Below, piece by piece: positions 35,361-48,300 of a stretch of DNA of 64,000 nucleotides (the first letter of the stretch is position 1; the number at the start of each line of letters is the position of its first letter). The notes below the pieces were generated by a model. It made no database searches. It was not told the DNA's origin and worked only from the letters and a program-made list of their open reading frames with translations. Origin of the DNA: Ehretia macrophylla (lineage: Eukaryota > Streptophyta > Magnoliopsida > Boraginales > Ehretiaceae); contig CM075771.1 of NCBI GenBank assembly GCA_037974665.1, positions 39,106,425-39,170,424 on the forward strand, written 5' to 3'. Position numbers and translations under genes: made by a program.

Positions 35361-35916
35361 CTTTTCAATTTTTTTTGCCCTGGTTAGGGTTGCCAAGATA
35401 CTTTATCCACCAAATCTCTATTACCGAATCCCATGGAACATTGGGCAAGAAACTTCACTTCACGTAGAGGTCAGGCCCGCAAAATGAAGGCGTAGGGTTT
35501 GTGACCAGGTCTCCGTCACTCTAGTGCCCATAACTTTTGATCCGTAAGGAGTTACGTAGCGAACAGTATACCGTTGCAAAGCTCTCTGAGAGCTCTACGA
35601 CGGGGACAGCTAGCTTGCTCACTGTGCCTGTTTTGTAGCCCAAGATCGAACATTTTCATCAGTTTCAGGCCACTTTTGTTCTTTTGCTCAATTTTTCTAT
35701 CCCGGATCGTATGTCGTGAGCTGTTAAAAGGACGACAACCAGACTCGCGGGACATCAGAGGGCCCTACAACGTGTCGATATCACGTCTTGTGAGGATGCT
35801 GCGTTGTTGAAGCGGATGGGTTATCGTTAAGCCCATTGGGCCTTTTGAACGGGCCATCTCTCTAGGCTGGCACTGTGAACCATTAACACATATAGGAATT
35901 GTGCCCTCAATATGAC

Positions 35917-36035
35917 GGGTGAGATCATACCAGCACTAATGCACCGGATCCCATCAGAACTCCAAAGTTAAGTGTGCTTGGGCGATAGTAGTACTACGAT
36001 GGGTAACCCTCTGGGAAGTCCTCGTGTTGCACCCC
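35917..36035 (+). rRNA. 5S rRNA gene copy, HOR position 6
   Basis: C6A, G48A, C57T, G70T, G81C, G89A and C94T. Its counterpart is 40649. Confidence 0.9.
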
Positions 36036-36592
36036 CTTTTTAATTTTTTTTGCTCTGGTTAGGGTTGCCAAGATACTTTATCCACCAAATCTCTATTACC
36101 GAATCCCACGGAACATTGGGCAAGATAACTTCGCTTCACGTAGAGTCCGGGCTTGCAAACCAAAGGCGTAGGGTTTGTGACCAGGTCTCCGTCACTCCGG
36201 TGCCCATAACTTTTGATCCGTATAGAGTTACACGGCGCACAGCATACCGTTGCAAAGCTCTCTGAGAGCTCTACGGCGGGGGCAGCCAGCTAGCTCTCTT
36301 TGCCCGTTTTGGGAGCCCAAAATTGAACTTTTCATCTGTTTCAGGCCACTTTTCTTCTTTTGCTCTATTTTTCCGTCCCGGATCGTACGTTGTGAGCTGT
36401 TGAAAGGACGAAAACCTGACTCAAGGGACATCAGAGGGCCTTATAACGTGTCGATATCACGTCTTGCGAGGTTGCTGCGTTGTTGAGGCGGAAGGGTTGT
36501 CGTTAAGCCCATTGGGCCTTTTGAATGGGCCATCTCTCTAGGCTGGGACTGTTAACCGTTAACACATAATGGAATTGTGCCCTCAACATGAC

Positions 36593-36710
36593 GGGTGAGA
36601 TCATACCAGCACTAATGCACCGGATCCCATCAGAACTCCGAAGTTAAGCGTGCTTGGTGAGAGTAGTACTGGTATGGGTGACCCCTTGAGAAGTCCTCGT
36701 GTTGCACCCC
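36593..36710 (+). rRNA. 5S rRNA gene copy, HOR position 7
   Basis: C6A, one G missing at 64-66, C67T, A80G, G82T, C95T and G98A. Its counterpart is 41324. Confidence 0.89.
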
Positions 36711-37267
36711 ATTTTCAATTTTTTTTGCCCTGGTTAGGGTTGCCAAGATACTTTATCCACCATATCTCTATTATCGAATCCCACAGAACATTGGGCAAGA
36801 CAACTTCGCTTCACGTAGAGGCCGGGCCCGCAAACCGAGGGCGTAGAATTTGTGACCAGGTCTCCGTCGCTCCGGTGCCCATAACTTTTGATTTGTAAGG
36901 AGTTACACAGCGCACAGCATACCGTTGCAAACCGCTCTAAGAACTCTACGATGGGGGCAGCTAGCGTGCTCGCTGTGCCCTTTTTGGAGCCCAAAATCGA
37001 ACGTTTTCATCAATTTCAGGACACTTTTGTTTGTTTGCTCTATTTTTTCATCCCGGATTGTAAGTCGTGAGCTGTTAAAAGGAAGACAACCTGACTCGGG
37101 GGACATTAGAGGGCCCTACAATGTGTCGATATCATGTGTTGTGAGGATGCTGCGTTGTTGAAGCGGATGGGTTGTTGTTAAGCCCATTGGGCCTCTTCAA
37201 TTGGCCATCTCTCTAGCCTGGCACTGTGAATCGTTAACACATATAGGAATTGTGCCCTCAACATAAC

Positions 37268-37386
37268 GGGTGCCATCATACCAGCACTAATGCACCGGAT
37301 CCCATCAGAACTCCGAAGTTAAGCGTGCTTGGGCGAAAGTAGTACTAGGATGGGTGACCCCCTCGGAAGTCCTCGTGTTGCACCCA
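37268..37386 (+). rRNA. 5S rRNA gene copy, HOR position 1
   Basis: G7C, G70A and G97C (position 119 is A). It is preceded by CATAAC instead of CATGAC. Confidence 0.93.
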
Positions 37387-37944
37387 CTTTTCAATTTTTT
37401 TTGCCCTGGTTAGGGTTGCCAAGATACTTTATCCACCAAATCTCTATTACCGAATCCCACGGAACATTGGGCAAGACAACTTCGCTTCACGTAGAGGTCG
37501 GGCCCTCAAACCGAGGGCGTAGGTTTTGTGACCAGGTCTGCGTCGCTTCGGTGCCCATAACTTTTGATCCGTAAGGAGTTACGTGGCGCACAGCATACCG
37601 TTGCAAAGCTCTCTGAGAGCTCTACGACGGGGGCAACCAGCTTTCTCGTGGTGGCCATTTTTCGAGCCCAAAATCGAACGGTTTCATCAGTTTCATGACA
37701 TTTTTCTTCTTTTGCCCTATTTTTCCGTCCTGGATCGTACGTCGTGAGCTGTTAAAAGGACGATAACCTGACACGCAGTACATCAGAGGGCCTTACAACG
37801 TGTCGATATCATGTCTTGCGAGGATGCTGCGTTGTTGAAGCAGATGGGTTGTCGTTAAGTCCATTAGGCCTTTTGAATGAGCCATCTCTTTAGGCTGGCA
37901 CTGGGAACTGTTAACACATATAGGAATTGTGCCCTCAACATGAC

Positions 37945-38063
37945 GGGTGCGATCATACCAGAACTAATGCACCGGATCCCATCAGAACTCCGAAGTTAAG
38001 CGTTCTTGTGCGAGAGTAGTACTAGGATGGGTGAACCCCTGGGAAGTCCTCGTGTTGCACCTG
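37945..38063 (+). rRNA. 5S rRNA gene copy, HOR position 2
   Basis: C18A, G60T, G65T, C91A and C118T. It lacks the G56A seen in 33212. Confidence 0.91.
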
Positions 38064-38621
38064 CTTTTCAATTTTTTTTGCCCTGGTTAGGGTTGCCAAG
38101 ATACTTTATCCACCAAATCTCTATTACCGAATCCCACGGAACATTGGGTAAGACAACTTCGCTTCACATAGAGGCCGGGCCAGCAAACCGAGGGCGTAGG
38201 GTTTGTGACCAGGTCTCCGTCGCTCCGGTGCCCATAACTTTTCATCTGTAAGGAGTTACGCGATGCACAATATACAGTAGCAAAGCTCTCTGAGAGCTCT
38301 ACGATGAGGGCAACTAGTTTGCTCAATGTGCTTGTTATTGGATTCCAAAATTGAACGTTTTCACCAGTTTCATGCCACTTTTGTCCTTTTGCTCTATTTT
38401 TCCATCCCGGATTGTACGTCGTGAGCTGTTAAAAGGATGACAACCTGACTCGCAGTACTTCAGAGGGCCCTACAATGTGTCGATATCACGTCTTGCGAGG
38501 ATGTTGCGTTGTTGAAGCGAATGGGTTATCGATAATCCCATTGGGCCTCTTGAATGAGCCATCTCTCTAGGCTGGCACTGTGAACCGTTAACACATATAG
38601 GAATTATACCCTCAACATGAC

Positions 38622-38740
38622 TGGTGCGATCATACCAGCACTAATGCACCGGATCCCGTCAGAACTCCGATGTTAAGCGTGCTTGGGTGAGAGTAGTACT
38701 AGGACGGGTGACCCCCTGGGAAATCCTTGTGTTGCAACCC
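38622..38740 (+). rRNA. 5S rRNA gene copy, HOR position 3
   Basis: G1T, A37G, A50T, C67T, T84C, G102A, C107T and C116A. Confidence 0.9.
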
Positions 38741-39297
38741 CTTTTCAATTTTTTTTGCCCTGGTTAGGGTTGCCAAGATACTTTATCCACCAAATCTCTA
38801 TTACCGAATCCCATGGCACATTGGGCAAGACAACTTCGCATCACGTAGAGGTCAGGCCCGCAAACCGAGGTCGTAGGGTTTGTGACCAGGTCTCCGTCAC
38901 TCCGGTGCCTATAAATTTTGATCCATAGGGAGTTACGCGGCGCACAGCATACCGTTGCAAAGCTCTCTGAGAGCTCTACGATGGGGGCAGCTAGCTTACT
39001 CGCTTTGCCCGTTATTGGAGCCTAAAATCGAACATTTTCATCAGTTTCAGGCCACTTTTGTTCTTTTGCTCATTTTTTTCATCCTGGATCGTATGTCGTG
39101 AGCTGTTAAAAGGATGACAACTTGACTCGCGGGACATCAGAGGGCCCTACAATGTGTCGATATCATATCTTGCGATGATGCTGCGTTGTTGAAGGGGATG
39201 GGTTGTCGTTAAGCCCATTGGGCTTTTGAATTGGCCATCTCTCTAGGCTGGCACTGTGAATCGTTAACACATATAGGAATTGTGCCCTCAACATGAC

Positions 39298-39415
39298 GGG
39301 TGGAATCATACCAGCACTAATGCACCAGATCCCATCAGAACTCTGAAGTTAAGTGTGCTTGGCGAGAGTAGTACTAGGATGGGTGACCCCCTAGGAAGTC
39401 CTCGTGTTGCACCCC
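39298..39415 (+). rRNA. 5S rRNA gene copy, HOR position 4
   Basis: C6G, G7A, G30A, C47T, C57T and G97A, with one G missing at 64-66. Confidence 0.89.
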
Positions 39416-39973
39416 CTTTTCAATTTTTTTTGCCTTGGCTAGGGTTTCCAAAATACTTTATCCACCAAATCTCTATTACCGAATCCCACGAAACATTGGG
39501 CAAGACAACTTCGCTTCACGTAGAGGCCGGGCTCGCAAACCGAAGGCGTAAGGTTTGTGACCTGGTCTCCGTCGCTCCGGTGCTAATAACTTTTGATTTG
39601 TAAGGAGTTACGTGGCGCACAGCAAACCGTTGCAAAGCTCTCTGAGAGCTCTACGGCGGGGGTAGCCAGCTTGCTCTTTGTGCTTGTTTTGGGAGCCCAA
39701 AATCGAACGTTTTCATTTGTTTCAGGCCACTTTTCTTCTTTTGCTCTATTTTTCAGTCCCGGATCGTACGTCGTGTGTTGTTAAAAGGACGACAACCTGA
39801 CTCAAGGGACATCAGAGGGCCTTATAACGTGTCAATATCATGTCTTACGAGGTTGCTGCGTTGTTGAAGCGGATGCGTTGTCGTTAAGCCCATTGGGCCT
39901 TTTGAATGGGCCATCTCTCTAGGCTGGCACTGTGAACCATTAACAAATATAGGAATTGTGCCCTCAACATGAC

Positions 39974-40092
39974 GGGTGCGATCATACCAGCACTAATGCA
40001 CCGAATCCCATTAGAACTCCGAAGTTAAGCGTGCTTGGGCGAGAGTATTACTTGGATGGATGACCCCCTGGGAAGTCCTCGTGTTGCACCCC
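39974..40092 (+). rRNA. 5S rRNA gene copy, HOR position 5
   Basis: G31A, C39T, G75T, A80T and G87A. Confidence 0.91.
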
Positions 40093-40648
40093 CTTTTCAA
40101 TTTTTTTTGCCCTGGTTAGGGTTGCCAAGATACTTTATCCACCAAATCTCTATTACCGAATCCCATGGAACATTGGGCAAGAAACTTCACTTCACGTAGA
40201 GGTCGGGCCCGCAAAATGAAGGCGTAGGGTTTGTGACCAGGTCTCCGTCACTCTGGTGCCCATAACTTTTGATCCGTAAGGAGTTACGTAGCGAACAGTA
40301 TACCGTTGCAAAGCTCTCTGATAGCTCTACGACGGGGACAGCCAGCTTGCTCACTGTGCCTGTTTTGTAGCCCAAGATCTAACATTTTCATCAGTTTCAG
40401 GCCACTTTTGTTCTTTTGCTCAATTTTTCTATCCCGGATCGTATGTCGTGAGCTGTTAAAAGGACGACAACCAGACTCGCGGGACATCAGAGGGCCCTAC
40501 AACGTGTCGATATCACGTCTTGTGAGGATGCTGCGTTGTTGAAGCGGATGGGTTATCGTTAAGCCCATTGGGCCTTTTGAACGGGCCATCTCTCTAGGCT
40601 GGCACTGTGAACCGTTAACACATATAGGAATTGTGCCCTCAATATGAT

Positions 40649-40767
40649 GGGTGAGATCATACCAGCACTAATGCACCGGATCCCATCAGAACTCCAAAGT
40701 TAAGTGTGCTTGGTCGAGAGTAGTACTACGATGGGTAACCCTCTGGGAAGTCCTCGTGTTGCACCCC
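40649..40767 (+). rRNA. 5S rRNA gene copy, HOR position 6
   Basis: C6A, G48A, C57T, G66T, G81C, G89A and C94T. Confidence 0.9.
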
Positions 40768-41323
40768 CTTTTTAATTTTTTTGCCCTGGTTAGGGTTGCC
40801 AAGATACTTTATCCACCAAATCTCTATTACCGAATCCCACGGAACATTGGGCAAGATAACTTCGCTTCACGTAGAGTCCGGGCTTGCAAACCAAAGGCGT
40901 AGGGTTTGTGACCAGGTCTCCGTCACTCCGGTGCCCATAACTTTTGATCCGTATGGAGTTACGCGGCGCACAGCATACCGTTGCAAAGCTCTCTGAGAGC
41001 TCTACGGCAGGGGCAGCCAGCTAGCTCTCTTTGCCCGTTTTGGGAGCCCAAAATTGAACTTTTCATCTGTTTCAGGCCACTTTTCTTCTTTTGCTCTATT
41101 TTTCCGTCCCGGATCGTACGTTGTGAGCTGTTGAAAGGACGAAAACCTGACTCAAGGGACATCAGAGGGCCTTATAACGTGTCGATATCACGTCTTGCCA
41201 GGTTGCTGCGTTGTTGAGGCGGAAGGGTTGTCGTTAAGCCCATTGGGCCTTTTGAATGGGCCATCTCTCTAGGCTGGGACTGTTAACCGTTAACACATAA
41301 TGGGATTGTGCCCTCAACATGAC

Positions 41324-41441
41324 GGGTGAGATCATACCAGCACTAATGCACCGGATCCCATCAGAACTCCGAAGTTAAGCGTGCTTGGTGAGAGTAGTAC
41401 TGGTATGGGTGACCCCTTGAGAAGTCCTCGTGTTGTACCCC
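41324..41441 (+). rRNA. 5S rRNA gene copy, HOR position 7
   Basis: C6A, one G missing at 64-66, C67T, A80G, G82T, C95T, G98A and C114T. Upstream sequence reads CATAATGGGATTG, a weakened TATA-like box. Confidence 0.89.
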
Positions 41442-41998
41442 ATTTTCAATTTTTTTTGCCCTGGTTAGGGTTGCCAAGATACTTTATCCACCATATCTCT
41501 ATTATCGAATCCCACAGAACATTGGGCAAGACAACTTCGCTGCACGTAGAGGCCGGGCCCGCAAACCGAGGGCGTAGAATTTGTGACCAGGTCTCCGTCG
41601 CTCCGGTGCCCATAACTTTTGATTTGTAAGGAGTTACGCAGCGCACAGCATACCGTTGCAAACCGCTCTAAGAACTCTACGACGGGGGCAGCTAGCGTGC
41701 TCGCTGTGCCCTTTTTGGAGCACAAAATCGAACGTTTTCATCAATTTCAGGACACTTTTGTTTGTTTGCTCTATTTTTTCATCCCGGATTTTAAGTCGTG
41801 AGCTGTTAAAAGGAAGACAACCTGACTCGGGGGACATCAGAGGGCCCTACAATGTGTCGATATCATGTGTTGCGAGGATGCTGCGTTGTTGAAGCGGATG
41901 GGTTGTCGTTAAGCCCATTGGGCCTCTTCAATTGGCCATCTCTCTAGCCTGGCACTGTGAATCGTTAACACATATAGGAATTGTGCCCTCAACATGAC

Positions 41999-42117
41999 GG
42001 GTGCCATCATACCAGCACTAATGCACCGGATCCCATCAGAACTCCGAAGTTAAGCGTGCTTGGGCGAAAGTAGTACTAGGATGGGTGACCCCCTCGGAAG
42101 TCCTCGTGTTGCACCCA
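41999..42117 (+). rRNA. 5S rRNA gene copy, HOR position 1
   Basis: G7C, G70A and G97C (position 119 is A), identical to 37268 within the gene. Confidence 0.93.
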
Positions 42118-42675
42118 CTTTTCAATTTTTTTTGCCCTGGTTAGGGTTGCCAAGATACTTTATCCACCAAATCTCTATTACCGAATCCCACGGAACATTG
42201 GGCAAGACAACTTCGCTTCACGTAGAGGTCGGGCCCTCAAACCGAGGGCGTAGGTTTTGTGACCAGGTCTGCGTCGCTTCGGTGCCCATAACTTTTGATC
42301 CGTAAGGAGTTACGTGGCGCACAGCATACCGTTGCAAAGCTCTCTGAGAGCTCTACGACGGGGGCAACCAGCTTTCTCGTGGTGGCCATTTTTCGAGCCC
42401 AAAATCGAACGGTTTCATCAGTTTCATGACATTTTTCTTCTTTTGCCCTATTTTTCCGTCCTGGATCGTACGTCGTGAGCTGTTAAAAGGACGATAACCT
42501 GACACGCAGTACATCAGAGGGCCTTACAACGTGTCGATATCATGTCTTGCGAGGATGCTGCGTTGTTGAAGCAGATGGGTTGTCGTTAAGTCCATTAGGC
42601 CTTTTGAATGAGCCATCTCTTTAGGCTGGCACTGGGCACTGTTAACACATATAGGAATTGTGCCCTCAACATGAC

Positions 42676-42794
42676 GGGTGCGATCATACCAGAACTAATG
42701 CACCGGATCCCATCAGAACTCCGAAGTTAAGCGTTCTTGTGCGAGAGTAGTACTAGGATGGGTGAACCCTTGGGAAGTCCTCGTATTGCACCTG
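42676..42794 (+). rRNA. 5S rRNA gene copy, HOR position 2
   Basis: C18A, G60T, G65T, C91A, C95T, G110A and C118T. It is the last gene inside the higher-order repeat. Confidence 0.9.
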
Positions 42795-43352
42795 CTTTTC
42801 AATTTTTTTTGCCCTGGTTAGGGCTGCCAAGATACTTTATCGACCAATTCTCTATTACCGAATCTCACGGAACATTGGGCTAGACAACTTCGCTTCACAT
42901 AGAGGTCGGGCCAGCAAACCGAGGGCGTAGGGTTTGTCACCAGGTCTCCGTCGCTCCGGTGCCCATAACTTTTCATCCGTAAGGAGTTACGCGATGCACA
43001 ATATACAGTAGCAAAGCTCTCTGAGAGCTCTACGATGGGGGCAACTAGTTTGCTCAATGTGCTTGTTATTGGATTCCAAAATTGAACGTTTTCACCAGTT
43101 TCATGCCACTTTTGTCCTTTTGCTCTATTTTTCCATCTCGGATCGTATGTCGTGAGCTGTTAAAAGGATGACAACCTGACTCGCGGGACATTAGAGGGCC
43201 CTACAACGTGTCGATATCACGTCTTGCGAGGATGCTGCGTTGTTGAAGTGGATGGGTTATCGTTAAGCCCATTGGGCCTTTTGAATGGGCCATCTCTCTA
43301 GGCAATGATTGTGAACCGTTAACACATATTGGAATTGTGCCCTCAACATGAC

Positions 43353-43471
43353 GAGTGTGATCATACCAGCACTAGTGCACCGGATCCCATCAGAACTCCG
43401 AAGTTAAGCATGCTTGGGCAAGAGTAGTACTACGATTGGTGACTCCTTGGGAAGTCCTTGTGTTACACCCC
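43353..43471 (+). rRNA. 5S rRNA gene copy, degenerate
   Basis: G2A, C6T, A23G, G58A, G68A, G81C, G85T, C92T, C95T, C107T and G113A. Confidence 0.87.
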
Positions 43472-44028
43472 CTTTTCAATTTTTTTTGCCCTGGCTAGGG
43501 TTTCCAAAATACTTTAACCACCAAATCTCTATTACCGAATCCCACGAAACATTGGGCAAGACAGCTTCGCTTCACGTAGAGGCCGGGCCCTCAAACCGAA
43601 GGCATAGGGTTTTTGACCAGGTATCCGTCGCTCCGTTGCACATAACTTTTGATCCGTAAGGAGTTACGCGGTGCACAACATACCGTTGGAAAGCTCTCTG
43701 AGTGCTCTACGACGGGGGTAGCTAGCTTGCTCGTTGTACCCTTTTTGGAGCCTAAAATCGAACGTTTTCAACATTTTCAGGCCACTTTTGTTCTTTTGCT
43801 CTATTTTTTCGTCCCGGATTGTACGCCGTGAGCTGTTAAAAGGATGACAACCTGACTTGCAGGACATCAGAGGGCCTTACAATGTGTCGATATCACGTCT
43901 TGCGAGGATGCTGAATTGTTGAAGTGGATGGGTTGTCTTTAAGCCCATTGGGCCTTTTGAATGGGCCATCTCTCTAGGCTGGCACTGTGAATCGTTAACA
44001 CATATAGGAATTGTGCCCTCAACATGAC

Positions 44029-44147
44029 GGGTGTGATCATACCAACACTAATTCACCGGGTCCCATCAGAACTCCGATGTTAAGCGTGCTTGGGCGAGAG
44101 TAGTACTAGGATGGGTGACCCCGTGGGAAGTCCTCGTGTTGTACCCC
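44029..44147 (+). rRNA. 5S rRNA gene copy
   Basis: C6T, G17A, G25T, A32G, A50T, C95G and C114T. Confidence 0.9.
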
Positions 44148-44702
44148 CTTTTCTATTTTTTTGCCCTGGTTAGGGTTGCCAATATACTTTTTCAACCAAA
44201 TCTCTATTACCGAATCCCACAGAACATTGGGTAAGACAACTTCGCTTCACATAGAGGTCGGGCTCGCGAACCGAGGGCATAGGGTTTGTGACCAGGTCTC
44301 TGTCGCTCCGGTGCCCATAACTTTTGAACCGTAAGGAGTTACACGGCGCACAGCATGCCATTGCAAAGCTCTCTGAGTTTTATACGACGGGGCAGCTAGC
44401 TTGTTCGCTGTGCCCGTTTTTGTACCCAAAATCAAACGTTTTCATCAGTTTCAAGCCACTTTTCTTCTTTTGCTCTGTTTTTTCATCCCGTATCATACGT
44501 CGTGAGCTGTTAAAAGGACGACAACCTGACTCGCGGTACATCAGAGGGCCCTACAACGTGTCAATATCATGTCTTGCGAGGATGCTGCGTTGTTGAAGCG
44601 GATGGGTTGTCGTTAAGCCCAATGGGCCTTTTGAATGGGCCATCTCTCTAGGCTGGTACTGTGAACCGTTAACACATATAGGAATTGTGCCCTCAACATG
44701 AC

Positions 44703-44821
44703 GGGTGCGATCATACCAGCACTAATGCACCGGATCCCATCCGAACTCCGAAGTTAAGCGTGCTTGGGCGAGAGTAGTACTAGGATGGGTGACCCCTTGG
44801 GAAGTCCTCGGGTTACACCCC
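44703..44821 (+). rRNA. 5S rRNA gene copy
   Basis: A40C, C95T, T109G and G113A. A40C, C95T and T109G tie it to the B-type units of 59-62 kb. Confidence 0.92.
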
Positions 44822-45376
44822 ATTTTCAATTTTTTTTCCCTGGCTAGGGTTGCCAAGATACTGTATCCACCAAATCTCTATTACCGAATCCCATGGAACA
44901 TTGGGCAAAACAACTTCGCTTCACGTAGAGGCCGACCCCGCAAACCAAGGGCGTAGGGTTTGTGACCAGGTCTCCGTCGCTCCGGTACACATAACTTTTG
45001 ATCCGTAAGGTGTTACGCGGCGCACAGCATACCGTTGCAAAGCTCTCTGGGAGCTCCACGACGGGGGCAGCCAGTTTGCTCGTTGTGCCCCTTTTTTGAG
45101 CCCAAAATCGAACGTTTTCATCAGTTTCATGACACTTTTCTTCTTTTGCCCTGTTTTTCCATCCAGGATCGTACGTCGTGAACTGTTAAAAGGACGACAA
45201 CCTGACTTGCGATACATCAGAGGGCCCTACAACGTGTCGATATCACGTCTTGTGAGGATGCTGCGTTGTTGAAGCGGATGGGTTGTCGTTAAGCCCATTG
45301 GGCCTTTTGAATGGGCCATCTCTCTAGGCTGGCACTGTGAACCGTTAACACATATAGGAATTGTACCCTCAATATG

Positions 45377-45381
45377 ACAGG
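45377..45381 (+). repeat. Left target site duplication ACAGG
   Basis: It abuts the element's TGTCATGCC terminus. The right copy at 55458-55462 is ACGGG, one G-to-A change apart. It covers gene positions -2 to +3. Confidence 0.75.
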
Positions 45382-48300
45382 TGTCATGCCCCAGCCCGGC
45401 CTATGAAGGTTAGACTAGGGTGTGATCTAAACGTTCATATCATTTCACGTACTTAACCGTTCATGAAGATTTAACGCTTAACGTTTTCGCCTAAACTCCA
45501 AAATTTTTCGGTAAACCGGCAGCGTAACGGCTATAATTGGGCTCTTTGGTTTGACCTAATTCTCTAAATGCCTCAATTATTCCAATCATTAATCCAATTC
45601 CATTATGGACTCCTATTTGTCACCAACCGATTTGCCTACTAGTTTATCTTGAAAGTATCGTTTGGTTAATAAGCCTAACATGATAACTATGTCCCGTTTA
45701 TTTGTCAATTTCCTATCATGCAAGTACCTATTATCCTTTAGTTTGCAAATGAGCACCTAAGTGAAATTAGATAGAATTAACTTGGTTGATTGTTCATCTA
45801 GTGGTTTGAATGCCTACGATAACTACTAATGAAGAAAACGAAAGCAAACAACCAAATAAAAGTTCGTCCGGTTATAGATAGTACAATCCCATAATTAGAC
45901 CCAAATTACAACGGGGTCATTTACATCAATAAAATGAGTAGTTTGCAATCAAACACAACATCTATATAGCAACCACTTTCAGGCAAAGCACAAAAGCACG
46001 TAGGGACAGGCAATCACTCCAAGGAATCATCGTTAGGCACATCGTCCTCGAGTACCTGTTCTTGATCTTCTTCACCTGAGATGATAAAAGAGGGTAAGTC
46101 CTTATGAACTCAGCGAGGGGGAACGAGAAATAGGTTTTGAAACTCATTTTCCAGTTCAACTTATGAAAATCCTTTTGCAAGCATGAATGTAACAATAATA
46201 TAAGTACAGGAACAAAAATACCAGTCTTTCCTCCCCGAGGTTCTCTAGGAACCAAGCGAGAGTACTTATACACACAGTAAAAGGATACGGTGAGCTTTTG
46301 CTCTCAGATCAGTTCCAGAATCAGTTGTTGCGGCCGACTTCAAATCATCCCCCAAACACGCCTGGTGGGTATACTCCGGATGTACCCCGAAATCCTACGA
46401 TCCAACTCTCCGAGGAAGTCTTGCCCCCAAGCAAGAGAGGGAATGGGACCATGGTAGTCACGGGTGCACCGGCAAGCCCGATGCTGCCAGATGTGCGTGA
46501 TCGCTACCATGCCAACAGGAAAGGTTGCAACCTTGTATGCAATGCACATTTATGACAGGTAAACAAGCAAGGCACGATAAGACAGGAAAATTTCACTTGA
46601 AGGCATATAGAGTTATATGAAAATTAAACGGGCAGCCATGTAACACATGTAAATCAGGCCATATAACTCATTAAGAAGTCCACGTGATCAAGTGATAAGA
46701 TTATTTAACATGCAATGACATCAATCATGGGTTCGGGTGCAAGAAAAGCTTATTTGCCAACATGCAATGGTCAAAATCACATTTGAAGTTATAAGACATT
46801 AACGGGCAGCCCACTAAGCATATAATTCCCACACAATATCCAATTGATCAATACTTAGCAAAACTACCTAGTCATTAGGGTTTCCATTTCATGTATATTC
46901 GTGCAATTTGGGCTTCAACCCAACTCAAGGTCAATCTCAAACCATGCATCATTTAATTCAACATCCTCAAACATTCAAAACAGTCCACACAACATCCCGT
47001 AGCTACAATCCCAAGCATCTAATTCAACAAGAGGAGTCACAACAATATTTCCAAGCGCAACATTAAGTGAAACCCTTACTGCAACAGGATGTCTTCTCAC
47101 AATCAATCGGATAAGCAAACAATATCCAAATTCAGTGAATAAGATGTCAAATTAAATCTTAAGAAGTTAACTAAAATCAGAAACAAACTTTGTATCAATT
47201 GGAGTTCGGGATCATTAGATATAGCCGAAACAGTGGAATAGCACAAAACTGTCCAGATTTGCACACTTTTCAGAAATTGATGTTTTTAAGGTCCTTAGGT
47301 TCAGTTTTAGTCTTGGTCCATTTCTGACAAAATTGTCCAGAACTGAAAAATATATCAGTACACCAAATTTAATACATTTTGGACATCATTTACTAAGTAA
47401 AATATGGTTCGTTCCACAAGGTCAGTGCATCTGCCAAACCTGCTTCATTTTTCCAGATTTCCAGATTTGGTCACATTTTAAAGATGTGCCATTTGGAGGA
47501 CCTTAGAATCAAAATTAGCTTCGGCCTATTTCTGAGAAAAATGTTCAAAACTGTCCAAACTAGTCAGATACCAATTTTCATATATTTTCAACATCATTTT
47601 TCTAGCTAAACTTACCTCGAACAGACTGGTCAGAGAGCTGTCAACAATTTCGACTTCACCTAGCATCATTTTCAAGCCAAGATCTTGCCATGCATGGTTG
47701 TTTAAGCTTATGAACGACCACATAGCTCAAGTAAAGAAGAAAATACACACATTTATTAGCATGCATGTGGATTTTTGAAGAGTTTTCAAAAGGTTTTAGC
47801 CCTCACCTTTGCAATCAACCCAAAAAATGCTCAAAAACCTTGTTGAAGCTCAAATCTCTTCTTCTTCTTGCTTAGCCGAGATTCCAACTAGCTTTTCTCT
47901 ATTTTTCCTAGCTTAGTGATCAATCTCTTAGCACATGCATGAGGTTAGAACAAGAAGAAAAGAAATGGAAGCTTAAAAACTCACCAAGCCCGAAAATGGT
48001 GACTCAAAATGCTTGCATGTGTGTTTCTTGCATCCTAGCTTGCTTGGGTGAGTTTCTTTGCTTGTGGTTTGTATTGATGCACCATAGGATGATGAAGATG
48101 AGCTAAGAGGTGGAGAGAACTCAGCCAAAACCGAAATGGAGAGCGAGAGTGAGAGGGAGAGAGAGAAAATGTGAGGAAAGTGAGAGAAATGAGAGAAAAA
48201 TGAGGCTTTTGCAAAAGTTGATGCATATGTTGGCCTTGGGCATGCAAAAATTCAGATTTGTGTCAACTTTTGAATTGTTTTAACATGTGTGTAAGAGAAT

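Larger units (their letters stand above)
32111..36843 (+). repeat. 7-gene higher-order repeat, copy 1
   Basis: The 4733-bp block begins at TAGAATTTGTGACC in a spacer and spans seven complete units. It is repeated directly at 36844 and 41575. Private variants recur at the same offsets: ATTTGTAAGGAG, AACCGCTCTAAGAACTC, CGAAAGTAGTAC, CTTGTGCGAG, GATGTTAAGCG and CTCAAGGGACATC. Confidence 0.85.
36844..41574 (+). repeat. 7-gene higher-order repeat, copy 2
   Basis: A 4731-bp block that differs from copy 1 by scattered single bases (about 1-2% by eye), far less than neighbouring monomers differ. All seven genes pair one-to-one with copy 1. Confidence 0.85.
41575..43130 (+). repeat. 7-gene higher-order repeat, partial copy 3
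   Basis: About 1.56 kb (2.3 units) of the same block. Identity becomes patchy from about 42830 and is lost near 43136, where CATCTCGGATCGTATG replaces the copy 2 text. The array then continues with unrelated unit types. Confidence 0.8.
27131..45381 (+). repeat. 5S rDNA tandem array, segment 2
   Basis: The array resumes in the same orientation and register after the solo LTR and runs to the next element. It holds the 3' part of the split gene, 26 complete genes, and three bases of the gene split at 45381. The middle, 32.1-43.1 kb, is built from a 7-gene higher-order repeat, so copies seven units apart are far more alike than neighbours. Confidence 0.95.
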
